DNA of 64,000 bases from UBA5342 sp965662645. GTDB lineage: Bacteria; Bacteroidota; Bacteroidia; Bacteroidales; UBA5342. Shown here one piece after another: positions 53,546-61,730 of the stretch. Position numbers and translations under genes: made by a program. The stretch covers positions 60,048-124,047 of the forward strand of contig CBFIII010000005.1 of NCBI GenBank assembly GCA_965662645.1, written 5' to 3'. The stretch's first letter is position 1; the number at the start of each line of letters is the position of its first letter. The notes beneath the pieces are model-generated. The model did not search any database. It saw only the letters and a list, made by a program, of their open reading frames with translations, and was not told the DNA's origin.

Positions 53546-54082
53546 ATTTCTTATATTTATTTTTATTTCCGCATAGTGTCTCTGCCAAAGATAAAGAAAT
53601 ATCGAGTTATTAAAAAATTAGACACGAAATGCTTTTTGTTGCACAACAAAAGATAAACATCTTTCTAACAACACAACCATTTCCAATCCCGAAATGGATA
53701 AAAGAAATAGTACCTTCATAAAAAAGGAACATTATAAAAAACATTCCCATTTCAAGCAAAGACGAATATCACAAAACAATAAAAAAACTGTATATTTAAA
53801 CCTTCGTAATTATTAATTATAATAATTTGGTTATCAGAGTAATGGCTAAACAAAGTAAAAATACAAACTATTTTTCTCATAATAATAACATTAGTACGCT
53901 CTATATAACAACACTTAAGAATTTTCTCTTGAGCAAAGAAAAAATCCCGACACCAATTAATTCTATTCTATAGGATATCACTACCGCCCCAACACTAAAC
54001 AACTGCTGTATGATATCTATTTATATGATAGCTCTGAATAGAGCTAAATCTTCTTCTTTTCACATTATAAAAAATTAAACAA
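53546..54082. other. gene-free divergent region
   Basis: About 535 AT-rich bases between otsAB and the cobalamin adenosyltransferase gene, holding both promoters. I found no clear TAnnTTTG box in a convincing position, no riboswitch-like structure and no repeat. Confidence 0.5.
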
Positions 54083-54643
54083 ATGAAAATATACACAAAA
54101 AGAGGCGACAAAGGCGAAACATCATTAATAGGTGGACAACGCGTTCCCAAATACGATTTAAAGGTAGAAGCTTACGGCACACTAGACGAACTAAATAGTT
54201 ATCTCGGGTTAATTGCCGACCTCAACAAAAACCATTCTCTTATCAATGTTACACTTGCTAAGATTCAAAAATGTATCTTTGTAGCAGAATCTCGTATTGC
54301 ATCTGATTCTAAAGAGGCCTTAGATAAAATGCCAACACTACAAGATGAAGATTTACATTTATTAGAATCAGAAATAGATAAGATGAGTCACGAATTACCT
54401 ACTTTAACAAATTTCATTTTACCAGGCGGACACCCTCTATGCTCTTATAGTCATATTGCACGCACCATATGCCGACGTGCCGAACGTCACATTTTGCAGG
54501 CCTACAACACCTATAATTTAACAGATGAAATGGTTTTAAAATACGTCAATAGACTTTCGGATTACCTCTTCACTTTAGCCCGTTATTTTTCAAAAATTGA
54601 AGGGAAAAAGGATCTTTTATGGATAACATCAAATGAAAAATAA
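54083..54643 (+). CDS. cob(I)alamin adenosyltransferase (PduO type)
   Basis: A 186-residue enzyme that adenosylates cob(I)alamin with ATP to form adenosylcobalamin. Evidence: N-terminal KIYTKRGDKGETSLIGGQRVPK (ATP-binding, in parts TKRGDKGETSLIGG), VEAYGTLDELNSYLG, and near the C terminus ARTICRRAERH and YVNRLSDYLFTLAR. It is a full-length member. The product is the cofactor of the NrdJ reductase encoded at 35.4-38.0 kb. No cobalamin biosynthesis genes are seen, so it may act on salvaged corrinoid. Confidence 0.95.
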   Translation: MKIYTKRGDKGETSLIGGQRVPKYDLKVEAYGTLDELNSYLGLIADLNKNHSLINVTLAKIQKCIFVAESRIASDSKEALDKMPTLQDEDLHLLESEIDKMSHELPTLTNFILPGGHPLCSYSHIARTICRRAERHILQAYNTYNLTDEMVLKYVNRLSDYLFTLARYFSKIEGKKDLLWITSNEK

Positions 54644-54721
54644 AACAAACCACAAAACACTACATTTTAAAATGTCATTTAAAAAATTCAGTCAGTTGAC
54701 GGGTATCTACAATAATTTGAG

Positions 54722-54729
54722 TAAATTTG
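54722..54729 (+). promoter_or_regulatory. -7 box before yceD-rpmF-fabH
   Basis: TAAATTTG, with TTGAC at 54696-54700 as a possible -33 element (spacing 23, slightly long). It overlaps the earlier in-frame start at 54727 and so supports the ATG at 54760. Confidence 0.6.
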
Positions 54730-54759
54730 CAGCCGATTTTTTTATCTCTTGTTAAAATT

Positions 54760-55278
54760 ATGGAAAACTTAGACAAGTTTATCATCCCATTATCAGGGAC
54801 TAAGAAAGACACAAGTAATTATTCATTTAAACTCAAAAAAGATTTTTTTGAGTTTTTTGAAGATACAGAAATATTAGATAGTGATATAAAGGTTGAAATA
54901 ACCTTGAAAAATAGCTTTGGCGTTTTTGAAATGAATTTCGAATTAGCTGGCAATTTAACGGTCATTTGCGACCGCTGTCTCGACCCTATGGTACAAACTA
55001 TAGAAAATGAAGCAGAGCTCATTATCAAATATGGTGACAAATATGAAGAAGTTGATGATAAAGTAGTAACAATAGCTCCTACTGACGAACAAATTAACAT
55101 CGCTTCTTTTATTTATGAATATGCAAAACTTGCACTTCCAATTCAGCGCATACATCCTGAAGGAGAATGCAATAAACAAATGCTAGAACAAATGCATAAA
55201 TATGAGCGTAAAGAAGAGGAGAAAGAAACAGATTCTCGCTGGAACGCTTTATCTGCATTAAAAAATAAATTAGAGTAG
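54760..55278 (+). CDS. yceD: YceD/DUF177 family protein
   Basis: About 172 residues. The DUF177 pattern is visible: an N-terminal FIIPLSGTKKDTSNYSFKL, then GNLTVICDRCLDPM (CxxC), an acidic stretch, and ECNKQML near the end with EEEKETDSRWNALSALKNKLE-like C terminus (DSRWNALSALKN). YceD is linked to 23S rRNA accumulation in bacteria and plants, and its gene classically precedes rpmF. That order is kept here (rpmF 109 bases downstream). Start ATG 54760 is chosen because the promoter lies just before it. Confidence 0.88.
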   Translation: MENLDKFIIPLSGTKKDTSNYSFKLKKDFFEFFEDTEILDSDIKVEITLKNSFGVFEMNFELAGNLTVICDRCLDPMVQTIENEAELIIKYGDKYEEVDDKVVTIAPTDEQINIASFIYEYAKLALPIQRIHPEGECNKQMLEQMHKYERKEEEKETDSRWNALSALKNKLE

Positions 55279-55387
55279 ATTGAAGATGTTTTTAGATGAA
55301 CATCATATAATCAATCATTAACAAGAATGTTATTCTGGATTTAAAATAAAATCTGGAATTTATAATTAATTTTTTACAATTACCTAA

Positions 55388-55570
55388 ATGGCACATCCTA
55401 AAAGAAAACAGTCGAAAACGAGAAGAGATAAACGTAGAACACATTATAAAGCATTAGCACCTACATTGGCTATTTGTCCTAACTGTGGTGCAGCTTACAA
55501 ATACCACACAGTATGTGGCGAATGTGGATTCTACAAAGGGAAACAAGCGATAGAAGCGGTTGAGGCATAA
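55388..55570 (+). CDS. rpmF: 50S ribosomal protein L32
   Basis: A 60-residue ribosomal protein: MAHPKRKQSKTRRDKRRTHY at the N terminus and a zinc-binding ribbon with four cysteines, CPNCG ... CGECG. This is the Zn-dependent (C+) form. It lies 23 bases upstream of fabH. Confidence 0.97.
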   Translation: MAHPKRKQSKTRRDKRRTHYKALAPTLAICPNCGAAYKYHTVCGECGFYKGKQAIEAVEA

Positions 55571-55593
55571 GCCAGACACAAAAGATCACCTTA

Positions 55594-56592
55594 ATGAAAG
55601 ATAAAATTTATGCTCAGATCTCAGGCGTAGGTACTTATGTACCCGAATATATCTTAGATAATGAGGAACTGAGCCGTATGGTTGATACTAACGATGAATG
55701 GATTATGTCTCGCGTTGGTATCAAAGAGCGTCATATACTTAAAGGAAAAGGAAAAGGGTCATCAGTAATGGGAATTAAAGCAGTTGAACAACTTCTTGAA
55801 AAAACCAACACTGATCCCGATGACGTAGAACTCGTCATCTGTACAACCGTAACACCAGATCACCATTTTCCATCCACAGCATCTATTATAGCTTACGAAT
55901 CTAAGCTAAAAAATGCTTGGGCTTTTGATGTAAATGGTGCTTGTTGTGGATTTTTGTTTGGTCTTGAAACAGCACGCGCATATATTGAATGTGGACGTTA
56001 TAAAAAAGTCATCCTAGTATCAGCAGAAAAGATGTCATCAATTACCAATTACGAAGACCGTTCTACGTGCCCTCTATTTGGTGATGCCGCTGCTGCAATC
56101 TTATTAGAACCATCAACAGAAGGCTTTGGTGTTATTGATTCAGATCTATATACAGATGGAATGGGAAAACCTTACTTGCACCTACAAGCAGGCGGTTCAG
56201 CTCATCCAGCTTACGCTAAAGAAGTCGGCAACATTGATCATTACATTTACCAAGAAGGACGTCCTGTTTTTAAACATGCCGTTTCTAAAATGTCTGATGT
56301 GTCTGTTAAAATGATGAATAAACACAACCTAACTCCAGAAACACTGGCATGGTTTATACCTCATCAGGCTAACTTACGTATTATAGAAGCAACAGCTCAT
56401 CATATGAACTTAGCTCCTGAGAAGGTAATGATTAACATTGAACGTTATGGTAATACGACCTCAGCAACCATACCACTCTGCTTAGCAGAATGGGAAAAGA
56501 CACTAAAGAAAGGAGACAATTTGATTTTTTCTGCTTTTGGTGCTGGTTTTACATGGGGCGCTATTTTCGTAAAATGGGCTTATAACTCTTAA
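55594..56592 (+). CDS. fabH: beta-ketoacyl-ACP synthase III
   Basis: A 332-residue enzyme that condenses acetyl-CoA with malonyl-ACP to start fatty acid synthesis. The catalytic triad is visible: Cys in VNGACCGFLFGLE, His in FIPHQANLRI and Asn in YGNTTSATIP. The usual TNDEWI and GDAAAAILLE segments are also present. In many bacteria plsX lies between rpmF and fabH; here it is absent. Confidence 0.95.
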   Translation: MKDKIYAQISGVGTYVPEYILDNEELSRMVDTNDEWIMSRVGIKERHILKGKGKGSSVMGIKAVEQLLEKTNTDPDDVELVICTTVTPDHHFPSTASIIAYESKLKNAWAFDVNGACCGFLFGLETARAYIECGRYKKVILVSAEKMSSITNYEDRSTCPLFGDAAAAILLEPSTEGFGVIDSDLYTDGMGKPYLHLQAGGSAHPAYAKEVGNIDHYIYQEGRPVFKHAVSKMSDVSVKMMNKHNLTPETLAWFIPHQANLRIIEATAHHMNLAPEKVMINIERYGNTTSATIPLCLAEWEKTLKKGDNLIFSAFGAGFTWGAIFVKWAYNS

Positions 56593-56642
56593 GATTATAA
56601 ACCTCCATTTTTATCAGATAATAATCACCTAAAAACACTACG

Positions 56643-57044
56643 ATGGCAAGAACCAATAACAACAATACTGATTTTGACAATAAGAAACACAACGTGTTTG
56701 CTAATGGCACACGCATCGTTGGTAATATCAAATCGGATGGTGATATCAGAATTGATGGGGAAATTGAGGGAGAAATTAAAACTAACGGTCGTGTAGTGCT
56801 AGGAAAGACTAGTCTTGTAAATGGCACAATAACTTGTCCTAATGCTGAAATATTAGGAAAATTTAATGGTGTTTTAGAAATAGAAGACACCTTAGCTATT
56901 CGCGACACTGCTGTAGTAACTGGAGACCTTACAACCTCCAAACTTACCATTGATATCAATGCCGTTTTTAATGGAACGTGCAATATGAATAGTAAAGATA
57001 AAGTAACTGAAAAAACTAAAATAACTGAGAAAGAAAAAAAATAA
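56643..57044 (+). CDS. bactofilin (polymer-forming cytoskeletal protein)
   Basis: A 133-residue bactofilin. The core (~18-115) is a right-handed beta-helix of short repeats with alternating valine, isoleucine and glycine: GTRIVGNIKSDGDIRIDGEIEGEI (in parts: GTRIVGNIKSDGD, IRIDGEIEGEI), GKTSLVNGTITCPNAEILGKFNG. Bactofilins form nucleotide-free filaments at the membrane that organise the cell envelope. Polar N and C termini (lysine- and threonine-rich tail) flank the core. The stop overlaps the ATG of the DUF3127 gene (TAATG), so the two are translationally coupled. Confidence 0.92.
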   Translation: MARTNNNNTDFDNKKHNVFANGTRIVGNIKSDGDIRIDGEIEGEIKTNGRVVLGKTSLVNGTITCPNAEILGKFNGVLEIEDTLAIRDTAVVTGDLTTSKLTIDINAVFNGTCNMNSKDKVTEKTKITEKEKK

Positions 57045-57385
57045 TGGACGTACAAGGAAGAATTTTTAAAATCTTAGATCCAGTAACTGGTGAATCAGCA
57101 AAAGGCCCATGGAAAAAACAATCATTTGTGATTGAAACAATGGATCAATATCCCAAAAAGGTATGCTTCACCGTATGGAATGAAAAAATAAACATCTCTG
57201 AGATGACTCCAGAATCGGTCATTACGGTACATTTCAATGCAGAGAGTCGTGAATACCAAAATCGTTGGTACACCGACTTAACAGCATGGAAAACAGAATC
57301 GACTGATATGCAAGCTGCAGGAGCCAATATACCTGCTCCTCCTGAAGAATTAGCACAACCTGATGAAGATGGATTACCATTTTAA
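57044..57385 (+). CDS. DUF3127 family protein (OB-fold, SSB-like)
   Basis: A 113-residue cytosolic protein of the DUF3127 family, largely restricted to Bacteroidota. The first ~95 residues read like an OB-fold: MDVQGRIFKIL, WKKQSFVIETMD, PKKVCFTVWNEK, VITVHFNAESREYQNRWYTDLTAWK (in parts: VITVHFNAESREY, RWYTDLTAWK). The acidic end DEDGLPF resembles the DDDIPF tail of single-stranded DNA-binding proteins, which recruits partner proteins. A nucleic-acid-binding role is inferred. Overlaps the bactofilin stop by one base. Confidence 0.9.
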   Translation: MDVQGRIFKILDPVTGESAKGPWKKQSFVIETMDQYPKKVCFTVWNEKINISEMTPESVITVHFNAESREYQNRWYTDLTAWKTESTDMQAAGANIPAPPEELAQPDEDGLPF

Positions 57386-57418
57386 TCAATGATTTTTTTT
57401 TTGCTCTAATATTAGCTT

Positions 57419-57426
57419 TATATTTG
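57419..57426 (+). promoter_or_regulatory. -7 box before the small membrane protein gene
   Basis: TATATTTG, with TTTG upstream at 57400-57403 (spacing shorter than usual). It lies 43 bases before the ATG at 57470. Confidence 0.5.
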
Positions 57427-57469
57427 TAGCGTAATTCATTTTGATCGAAACAATAAATAAACCAAACAG

Positions 57470-57643
57470 ATGAAAATTCTTTTAAAGTACAGCGGATTAA
57501 TTCTTCAACTTATTGGAGTAGCATTATTGCTTATTCCTAAAATGATGGGAAAATTAAATAATGGCACTTTAGCTGCTGGTGGTATCTGTATAGCTCTTGG
57601 GATCATCGTTTATATTATCATCAGTAAATTTGAAAAAAAATAA
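57470..57643 (+). CDS. small two-helix membrane protein
   Basis: A 57-codon ORF with ATG start and TAA stop. It encodes two hydrophobic helices (GLILQLIGVALLLIP and AAGGICIALGIIVYIII) joined by a short KMMGKLNNGT turn and ending in positively charged residues (KFEKK), so both ends probably face the cytoplasm. It has its own promoter box and a strong terminator at 57681-57716, which supports expression. The family is not recognised. Confidence 0.72.
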   Translation: MKILLKYSGLILQLIGVALLLIPKMMGKLNNGTLAAGGICIALGIIVYIIISKFEKK

Positions 57644-57680
57644 TATTTAGCAAGACAACATCTTGCCGTTTAAGTACTAT

Positions 57681-57716
57681 AAAAACGACTTAAAACCAAG
57701 GTTTTAGGTCGTTTTT
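57681..57716 (+). terminator. terminator of the small membrane protein gene
   Basis: AAAAACGACTTAAAACC and GGTTTTAGGTCGTTTTT make a 17-bp near-perfect stem. A smaller hairpin GCAAGA/TCTTGC (57650-57666) precedes it. Confidence 0.85.
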
Positions 57717-57720
57717 GTTT

Positions 57721-57821
57721 CATTTAACCCCACATTGTGGGTTTATTTCTACGTCGTTTGCTGCGAATAATAAAATTTCATTCAACTAAATGCCTCGTGG
57801 ACTTGCCCCGAGGTTGTTGAC
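57721..57821. repeat. dispersed repeat A, copy 3 (inverted)
   Basis: Reverse-oriented copy of the ~100-bp repeat. Complement reads GTCAACAACCTCGGGGCAAG, then GAGGCATTTAGTTGAA, TTTTATTATTCGCAGCAA, AAACCCACAATGTGGGG. Two hairpins can form: CCTCG/CGAGG and CCCACA/TGTGGG. Confidence 0.82.
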
Positions 57822-57859
57822 TTACAAAACGGAACTTTACAAACATCGATATCTACCCC

Positions 57860-58396
57860 ATGAATCCAGACATAGAAGCCTTATTCAACAAGAGTATGCA
57901 GCTCGATGATCTTCATTTCTGGATGGAGGTGTGCGCAACAAATAAAGACGCTTTCCTCTCTTTTTGGGTAATAACGAATGATCCACAACAGAAACATGCG
58001 TGGCGTGCTTTGTGGGTAATAGAACATGCTATAAAACGCAATAACAAAATGCTGGATCTTATCTTTGAAGATCTTTATCCATTATTAATAAAGACAAAAA
58101 ACAACAGCATTTTACGGATGGGCTTAAAACTGGCAATTTTACGACCGATTCCAAATAACGACACCTCGGGCAAGCTACTCATCAAATGCGAAAGGTTATT
58201 AGGGAATTCGAAGATTCCCATTGCAACTAGAGTCAACAGTTTACAATTCATATTTGAATTGTGTAAAACAGAACCCGATTTCACGAAAGAATTAGAAGCC
58301 CTGATGAGTCATATCTCAGAACATGAACAATCGGCTGGTATGAAATCCCGCATTCGCCTTATCAGAAAAGAATTAAAGAAATTATCATCACTATAG
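57860..58396 (+). CDS. HEAT-like helical protein of unknown function
   Basis: A 178-residue, all-helical cytosolic protein. Repeated helix pairs (SFWVITNDPQQKHAWRALWVIEHAIK, given in parts: KHAWRALWVIEHAI; NSILRMGLKLAIL; RVNSLQFIFELCK) resemble HEAT or armadillo-type repeats. No catalytic motif is seen. It lies 34 bases upstream of the U32 family gene, so they are probably co-transcribed. A tRNA-modification partner role for the pair would be speculative. Similar short proteins occur in other Bacteroidota, as far as I can recall. Confidence 0.65.
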   Translation: MNPDIEALFNKSMQLDDLHFWMEVCATNKDAFLSFWVITNDPQQKHAWRALWVIEHAIKRNNKMLDLIFEDLYPLLIKTKNNSILRMGLKLAILRPIPNNDTSGKLLIKCERLLGNSKIPIATRVNSLQFIFELCKTEPDFTKELEALMSHISEHEQSAGMKSRIRLIRKELKKLSSL

Positions 58397-58430
58397 TTGA
58401 TGAATCAAAACAGCATAAAGTGTTACAACT

Positions 58431-59669
58431 ATGAAACGAGAAGATATTGAAATCATGGCACCAGTAGGATCTTTTGAATCCCTTCATGCCGCTATACAAG
58501 GAGGCGCAAACTCTGTTTATTTTGGCATTGAGCACCTTAATATGCGTTCACGTTCCAGCGCAAACTTCAGCAATGAAGACCTTAAAGAAATTGTACGTAT
58601 AGCACAAGAAAACAATATTTCAACCTATCTTACTATAAACACGATAATGTATGATAGTGACTTAGCCATGATGCGTCAAATCATTGACACTGCAAAATTG
58701 TCGGGTATCACAGCCATCATAGCGAGCGACCAAGCAGCACTTAGTTATGCTCATCAACAAGGCGTTGAAATTCACCTCTCAACACAACTCAATGTGTCCA
58801 ATTACGAGACCTTAAAATTTTATGCCCCTTATGCTGATGTTGTAGTATTAGCTCGTGAATTAAATCTAGAACAAGTAGCGGAGATATACCGTCAGATACG
58901 AGAAGAAGACCTACGCGGACCCTCTGGTAAATTGATCCGCATAGAGATGTTTGTACATGGCGCACTCTGCATGGCCATTTCGGGAAAATGCTACCTGAGT
59001 CTTCACGAACTTAATTCATCGGCCAACCGTGGAGCTTGTATGCAAGTGTGCCGTCGCAGTTATGCCGTGAAAGACAAAGAGCAAAATATAGAGTTAGAAG
59101 TGAACAATGAACACATCATGTCGCCCAAAGACCTTAAGACCATACATTTTCTAAACAAAGTATTAGATTGTGGTGTTCGTGTGCTAAAAATTGAAGGTCG
59201 TGCTCGTAGTGCGGAATATGTAAAGACCGTAAGTCAATGTTATTCTGAGGCAGTAGAAGCCTATCTAGAGGAGGATTTCACAGAAGAACGCATAAGCAAT
59301 TGGGACAAACGTCTCAGTCGTGTCTTTAACCGTGGTTTCTGGGATGGCTATTATCTAGGACAACGCTTAGGCGAATGGAGCCATAAATATGGATCAGCAG
59401 CAACCCATAAGCGAGTTTACATTGGAAAAGTCACTAACTTTTTTGGACAATTAAAAGTAGCAGAAACAAAAATTGAGTCTTCAGGTTTCAGTGTTGGTGA
59501 TGAAATCATAATAACTGGCGACACAACAGGGGTGATAGAGAAAACAGTTGAAGATATACGACTAGACCTTAAATCAGTAAAAACAGCAGCAAAAGGTGAT
59601 CTCATCTCTATCCTAATCGGCGAAAAAATACGACGTGGTGATAAAATTTATAAAATGGTTGAAGTTTAA
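58431..59669 (+). CDS. peptidase U32 family protein (tRNA hydroxylation TrhP-like)
   Basis: A 412-residue protein of the U32 family. Evidence: N-terminal IMAPVGSFESLHAAIQGGANSVYFG (in parts: MAPVGSFESLHAAIQGGA), STQLNVSNYETLKFYA, MFVHGALCMAISGKCYLS and the cysteine motif RGACMQVCRR, then LKIEGRARSAEYV and NRGFWDGYY. Cysteines in these motifs bind an Fe-S cluster in the family. Named a collagenase historically, the group includes TrhP and RlhA, which hydroxylate tRNA uridine 34 and 23S rRNA. The C-terminal OB-like domain is present. A TrhP-like role is likely but not proven. Confidence 0.88.
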   Translation: MKREDIEIMAPVGSFESLHAAIQGGANSVYFGIEHLNMRSRSSANFSNEDLKEIVRIAQENNISTYLTINTIMYDSDLAMMRQIIDTAKLSGITAIIASDQAALSYAHQQGVEIHLSTQLNVSNYETLKFYAPYADVVVLARELNLEQVAEIYRQIREEDLRGPSGKLIRIEMFVHGALCMAISGKCYLSLHELNSSANRGACMQVCRRSYAVKDKEQNIELEVNNEHIMSPKDLKTIHFLNKVLDCGVRVLKIEGRARSAEYVKTVSQCYSEAVEAYLEEDFTEERISNWDKRLSRVFNRGFWDGYYLGQRLGEWSHKYGSAATHKRVYIGKVTNFFGQLKVAETKIESSGFSVGDEIIITGDTTGVIEKTVEDIRLDLKSVKTAAKGDLISILIGEKIRRGDKIYKMVEV

Positions 59670-59967
59670 AATGCAAGACATTGAACAAACTATTAATGCA
59701 TAAATTGAAATCATTAAAAACGAGATAAAACCTTCATTATATTGCATTTATAAGTTAAAAAAACGAACTATGAAATAAATAGAAACCATTATGAACTGCT
59801 TATCTATTAGATTTTAAAAAAGGGATATTTTTACTAAACTTCAGTTTTTAATTATTTCTGCGTGTCTTTAGTATTTTAACACATAGACTTTACTCAATAT
59901 AGGGCTTAAAACACTTTATCAATATTCAAATTTTTTCTGCACACCACTTACACTTCAAACGAACGAT

Positions 59968-61098
59968 ATGCCCTTATCATTATTAATCATCATATACGTC
60001 TTCTCCCCAGCTATCATTCTGTGGTCATGTAAACGTTATAAATGGGTAGAAAATGTAGGTTCTGTTCTTTGGGCTTATCTTATAGGATTACTATTGGGTA
60101 ATTTCGATCTCTTACCAAACAATGTGGCCAACATTCAAGATCTAATGACAACACTAACGGTTCCTTTAGCCATTCCTTTAATGCTTTTCTCTTCGCACAG
60201 TAAAGATTGGAAACAAATGACTAAAACCACTTTTCTATCTCTAATAGCGGGAGTCACAGGCGTTATTATTGCCATCATTATAGGTTTTTTTGTTCTTCGC
60301 CATAGCGGTATTGAAAATCTTGAAAAAATCAGCGGTATGCTCGTTGGCGTTTATACAGGAGGCACACCTAACCTAGCAGCACTAAAACTCATGTTAGACA
60401 TTGACTCAGAAACATATATAGCCCTACACACCTACGACATGTTGGTATCTTTTGTCTTTTTAATTTTTATGATAACTATTGCCCAAAAGGTTTTAGCTTA
60501 TATTTTACCCAAAACAATAAAAACAGATGACAAGTTAATACTCAACGAAAAAGATAAAAAACTTCCTTTAAATTCAAAAATAAAAGCGATTATCTTCTCA
60601 TTGACCATCGCTATTGTTATTTTTGCAATCGCTGGCGGACTAAGTCTTTTTTTCGGCTCCGAACAGCAAATGGTTATTGTCATATTAAGCATAACAACTT
60701 TAGGTATATTAGCATCTTTTAACACTAAAATATATAATACACCATATAGTTTTGATACAGGAATGTATCTGATTCTAATATTTAGTGTTGTTGTTGCTTC
60801 AATGGTAGATATTCGTGCTTTTATCACTGAACCACCAACACTATTTTATTACATTTTGTTTGCTGTTTTTGCAAGCATGATTTTACAAGTGTTGATATCT
60901 CGCTTGTTGAAAATTGATGTTGACACTACCATTATAGTTTCAACGTCGTTAATTTGCAGTCCCGCTTTTGTTCCTTTTGTAGCCACGGCTATTCACAACA
61001 AAAAAGTGATAGTGGGAGGTATTACCGCAGGGTTAATAGGTTTTTCAATAGGCAATTACTTAGGCTTTGCATTAAGTAAATTATTAGCATTGTTTTAG
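59968..61098 (+). CDS. DUF819 family membrane protein
   Basis: A 376-residue polytopic membrane protein with about ten hydrophobic segments. The motifs VLWAYLIGLLLGN, ATTLTVPLAIPLMLFS-like (LTVPLAIPLMLFSS), SGMLVGVYTGGTPNLAALK, and CSPAFVPFVATAI are typical of DUF819 (YjcL-like) proteins, related in fold to sodium/solute transporters. The substrate is unknown. Transcribed alone; the 298 bases before it hold no gene. Confidence 0.88.
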   Translation: MPLSLLIIIYVFSPAIILWSCKRYKWVENVGSVLWAYLIGLLLGNFDLLPNNVANIQDLMTTLTVPLAIPLMLFSSHSKDWKQMTKTTFLSLIAGVTGVIIAIIIGFFVLRHSGIENLEKISGMLVGVYTGGTPNLAALKLMLDIDSETYIALHTYDMLVSFVFLIFMITIAQKVLAYILPKTIKTDDKLILNEKDKKLPLNSKIKAIIFSLTIAIVIFAIAGGLSLFFGSEQQMVIVILSITTLGILASFNTKIYNTPYSFDTGMYLILIFSVVVASMVDIRAFITEPPTLFYYILFAVFASMILQVLISRLLKIDVDTTIIVSTSLICSPAFVPFVATAIHNKKVIVGGITAGLIGFSIGNYLGFALSKLLALF

Positions 61099-61187
61099 AA
61101 AATTACAATTAGAGTATAGAAATAAAATTAAAAATTAATAAGCTAAAGGTTACAAGCCAATAGCTAACAGCAAATAAAAAAGACACT

Positions 61188-61715
61188 ATGAACAACTGGT
61201 TTGAAGTAAAAGTAAAATACGAAAAAATAGATGAGCGTGGAGCAGTAAAAAAAGTAACTGAGCCTTATTTAATTGATGCCATGACCTTTACTGAAGCAGA
61301 AGCTCGCGCCATAAAAGAATTAGAGCCCTACCTCAATGGCGACTTTGTGATTAGCAATATGGGACGTGCTAACTATACCGAGTTATTTCCTTATGATGAT
61401 GGCGATCGTTGGTTCAAATGCAAAATAGCTTATGTCACTATTGACGAAGAAAAAGGCATTGAAAAACGTAAAGCTTCGTATGTATTAGTACAAGCTAATG
61501 ATATAAAACATGCATGGGATAACTTAAGCAAAAGTATGGAAAGCTATCTTGGAGATTACGAAGTTAATGCAATTCAAGAAACTAACATTCTAGATATCTT
61601 CCCCTACTCTGCAGATCATATTCTATCAGAAACACCTATAGCAGAAATTCAAGAAGAAACTGAGATAGACAACACAACAGAAGCAATTGAATCAGAAGAA
61701 GATACAAACGAATAA
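61188..61715 (+). CDS. DUF4494 domain protein
   Basis: A 175-residue cytosolic protein, restricted to Bacteroidota. Two similar ~65-residue halves are visible: WFEVKVKYEKIDERG ... SNMGRANYTELFPYDD and WFKCKIAYVTIDEEKG ... NILDIFPYSAD. Each carries a YLIDA- or YVLVQA-type strand and a conserved PY near its end, indicating an internal duplication. The C-terminal 30 residues are highly acidic. Function unknown. It ends 15 bases before ispG, so the two share an operon. Confidence 0.88.
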   Translation: MNNWFEVKVKYEKIDERGAVKKVTEPYLIDAMTFTEAEARAIKELEPYLNGDFVISNMGRANYTELFPYDDGDRWFKCKIAYVTIDEEKGIEKRKASYVLVQANDIKHAWDNLSKSMESYLGDYEVNAIQETNILDIFPYSADHILSETPIAEIQEETEIDNTTEAIESEEDTNE

Positions 61716-61730
61716 CTAAAGAAACACCTC

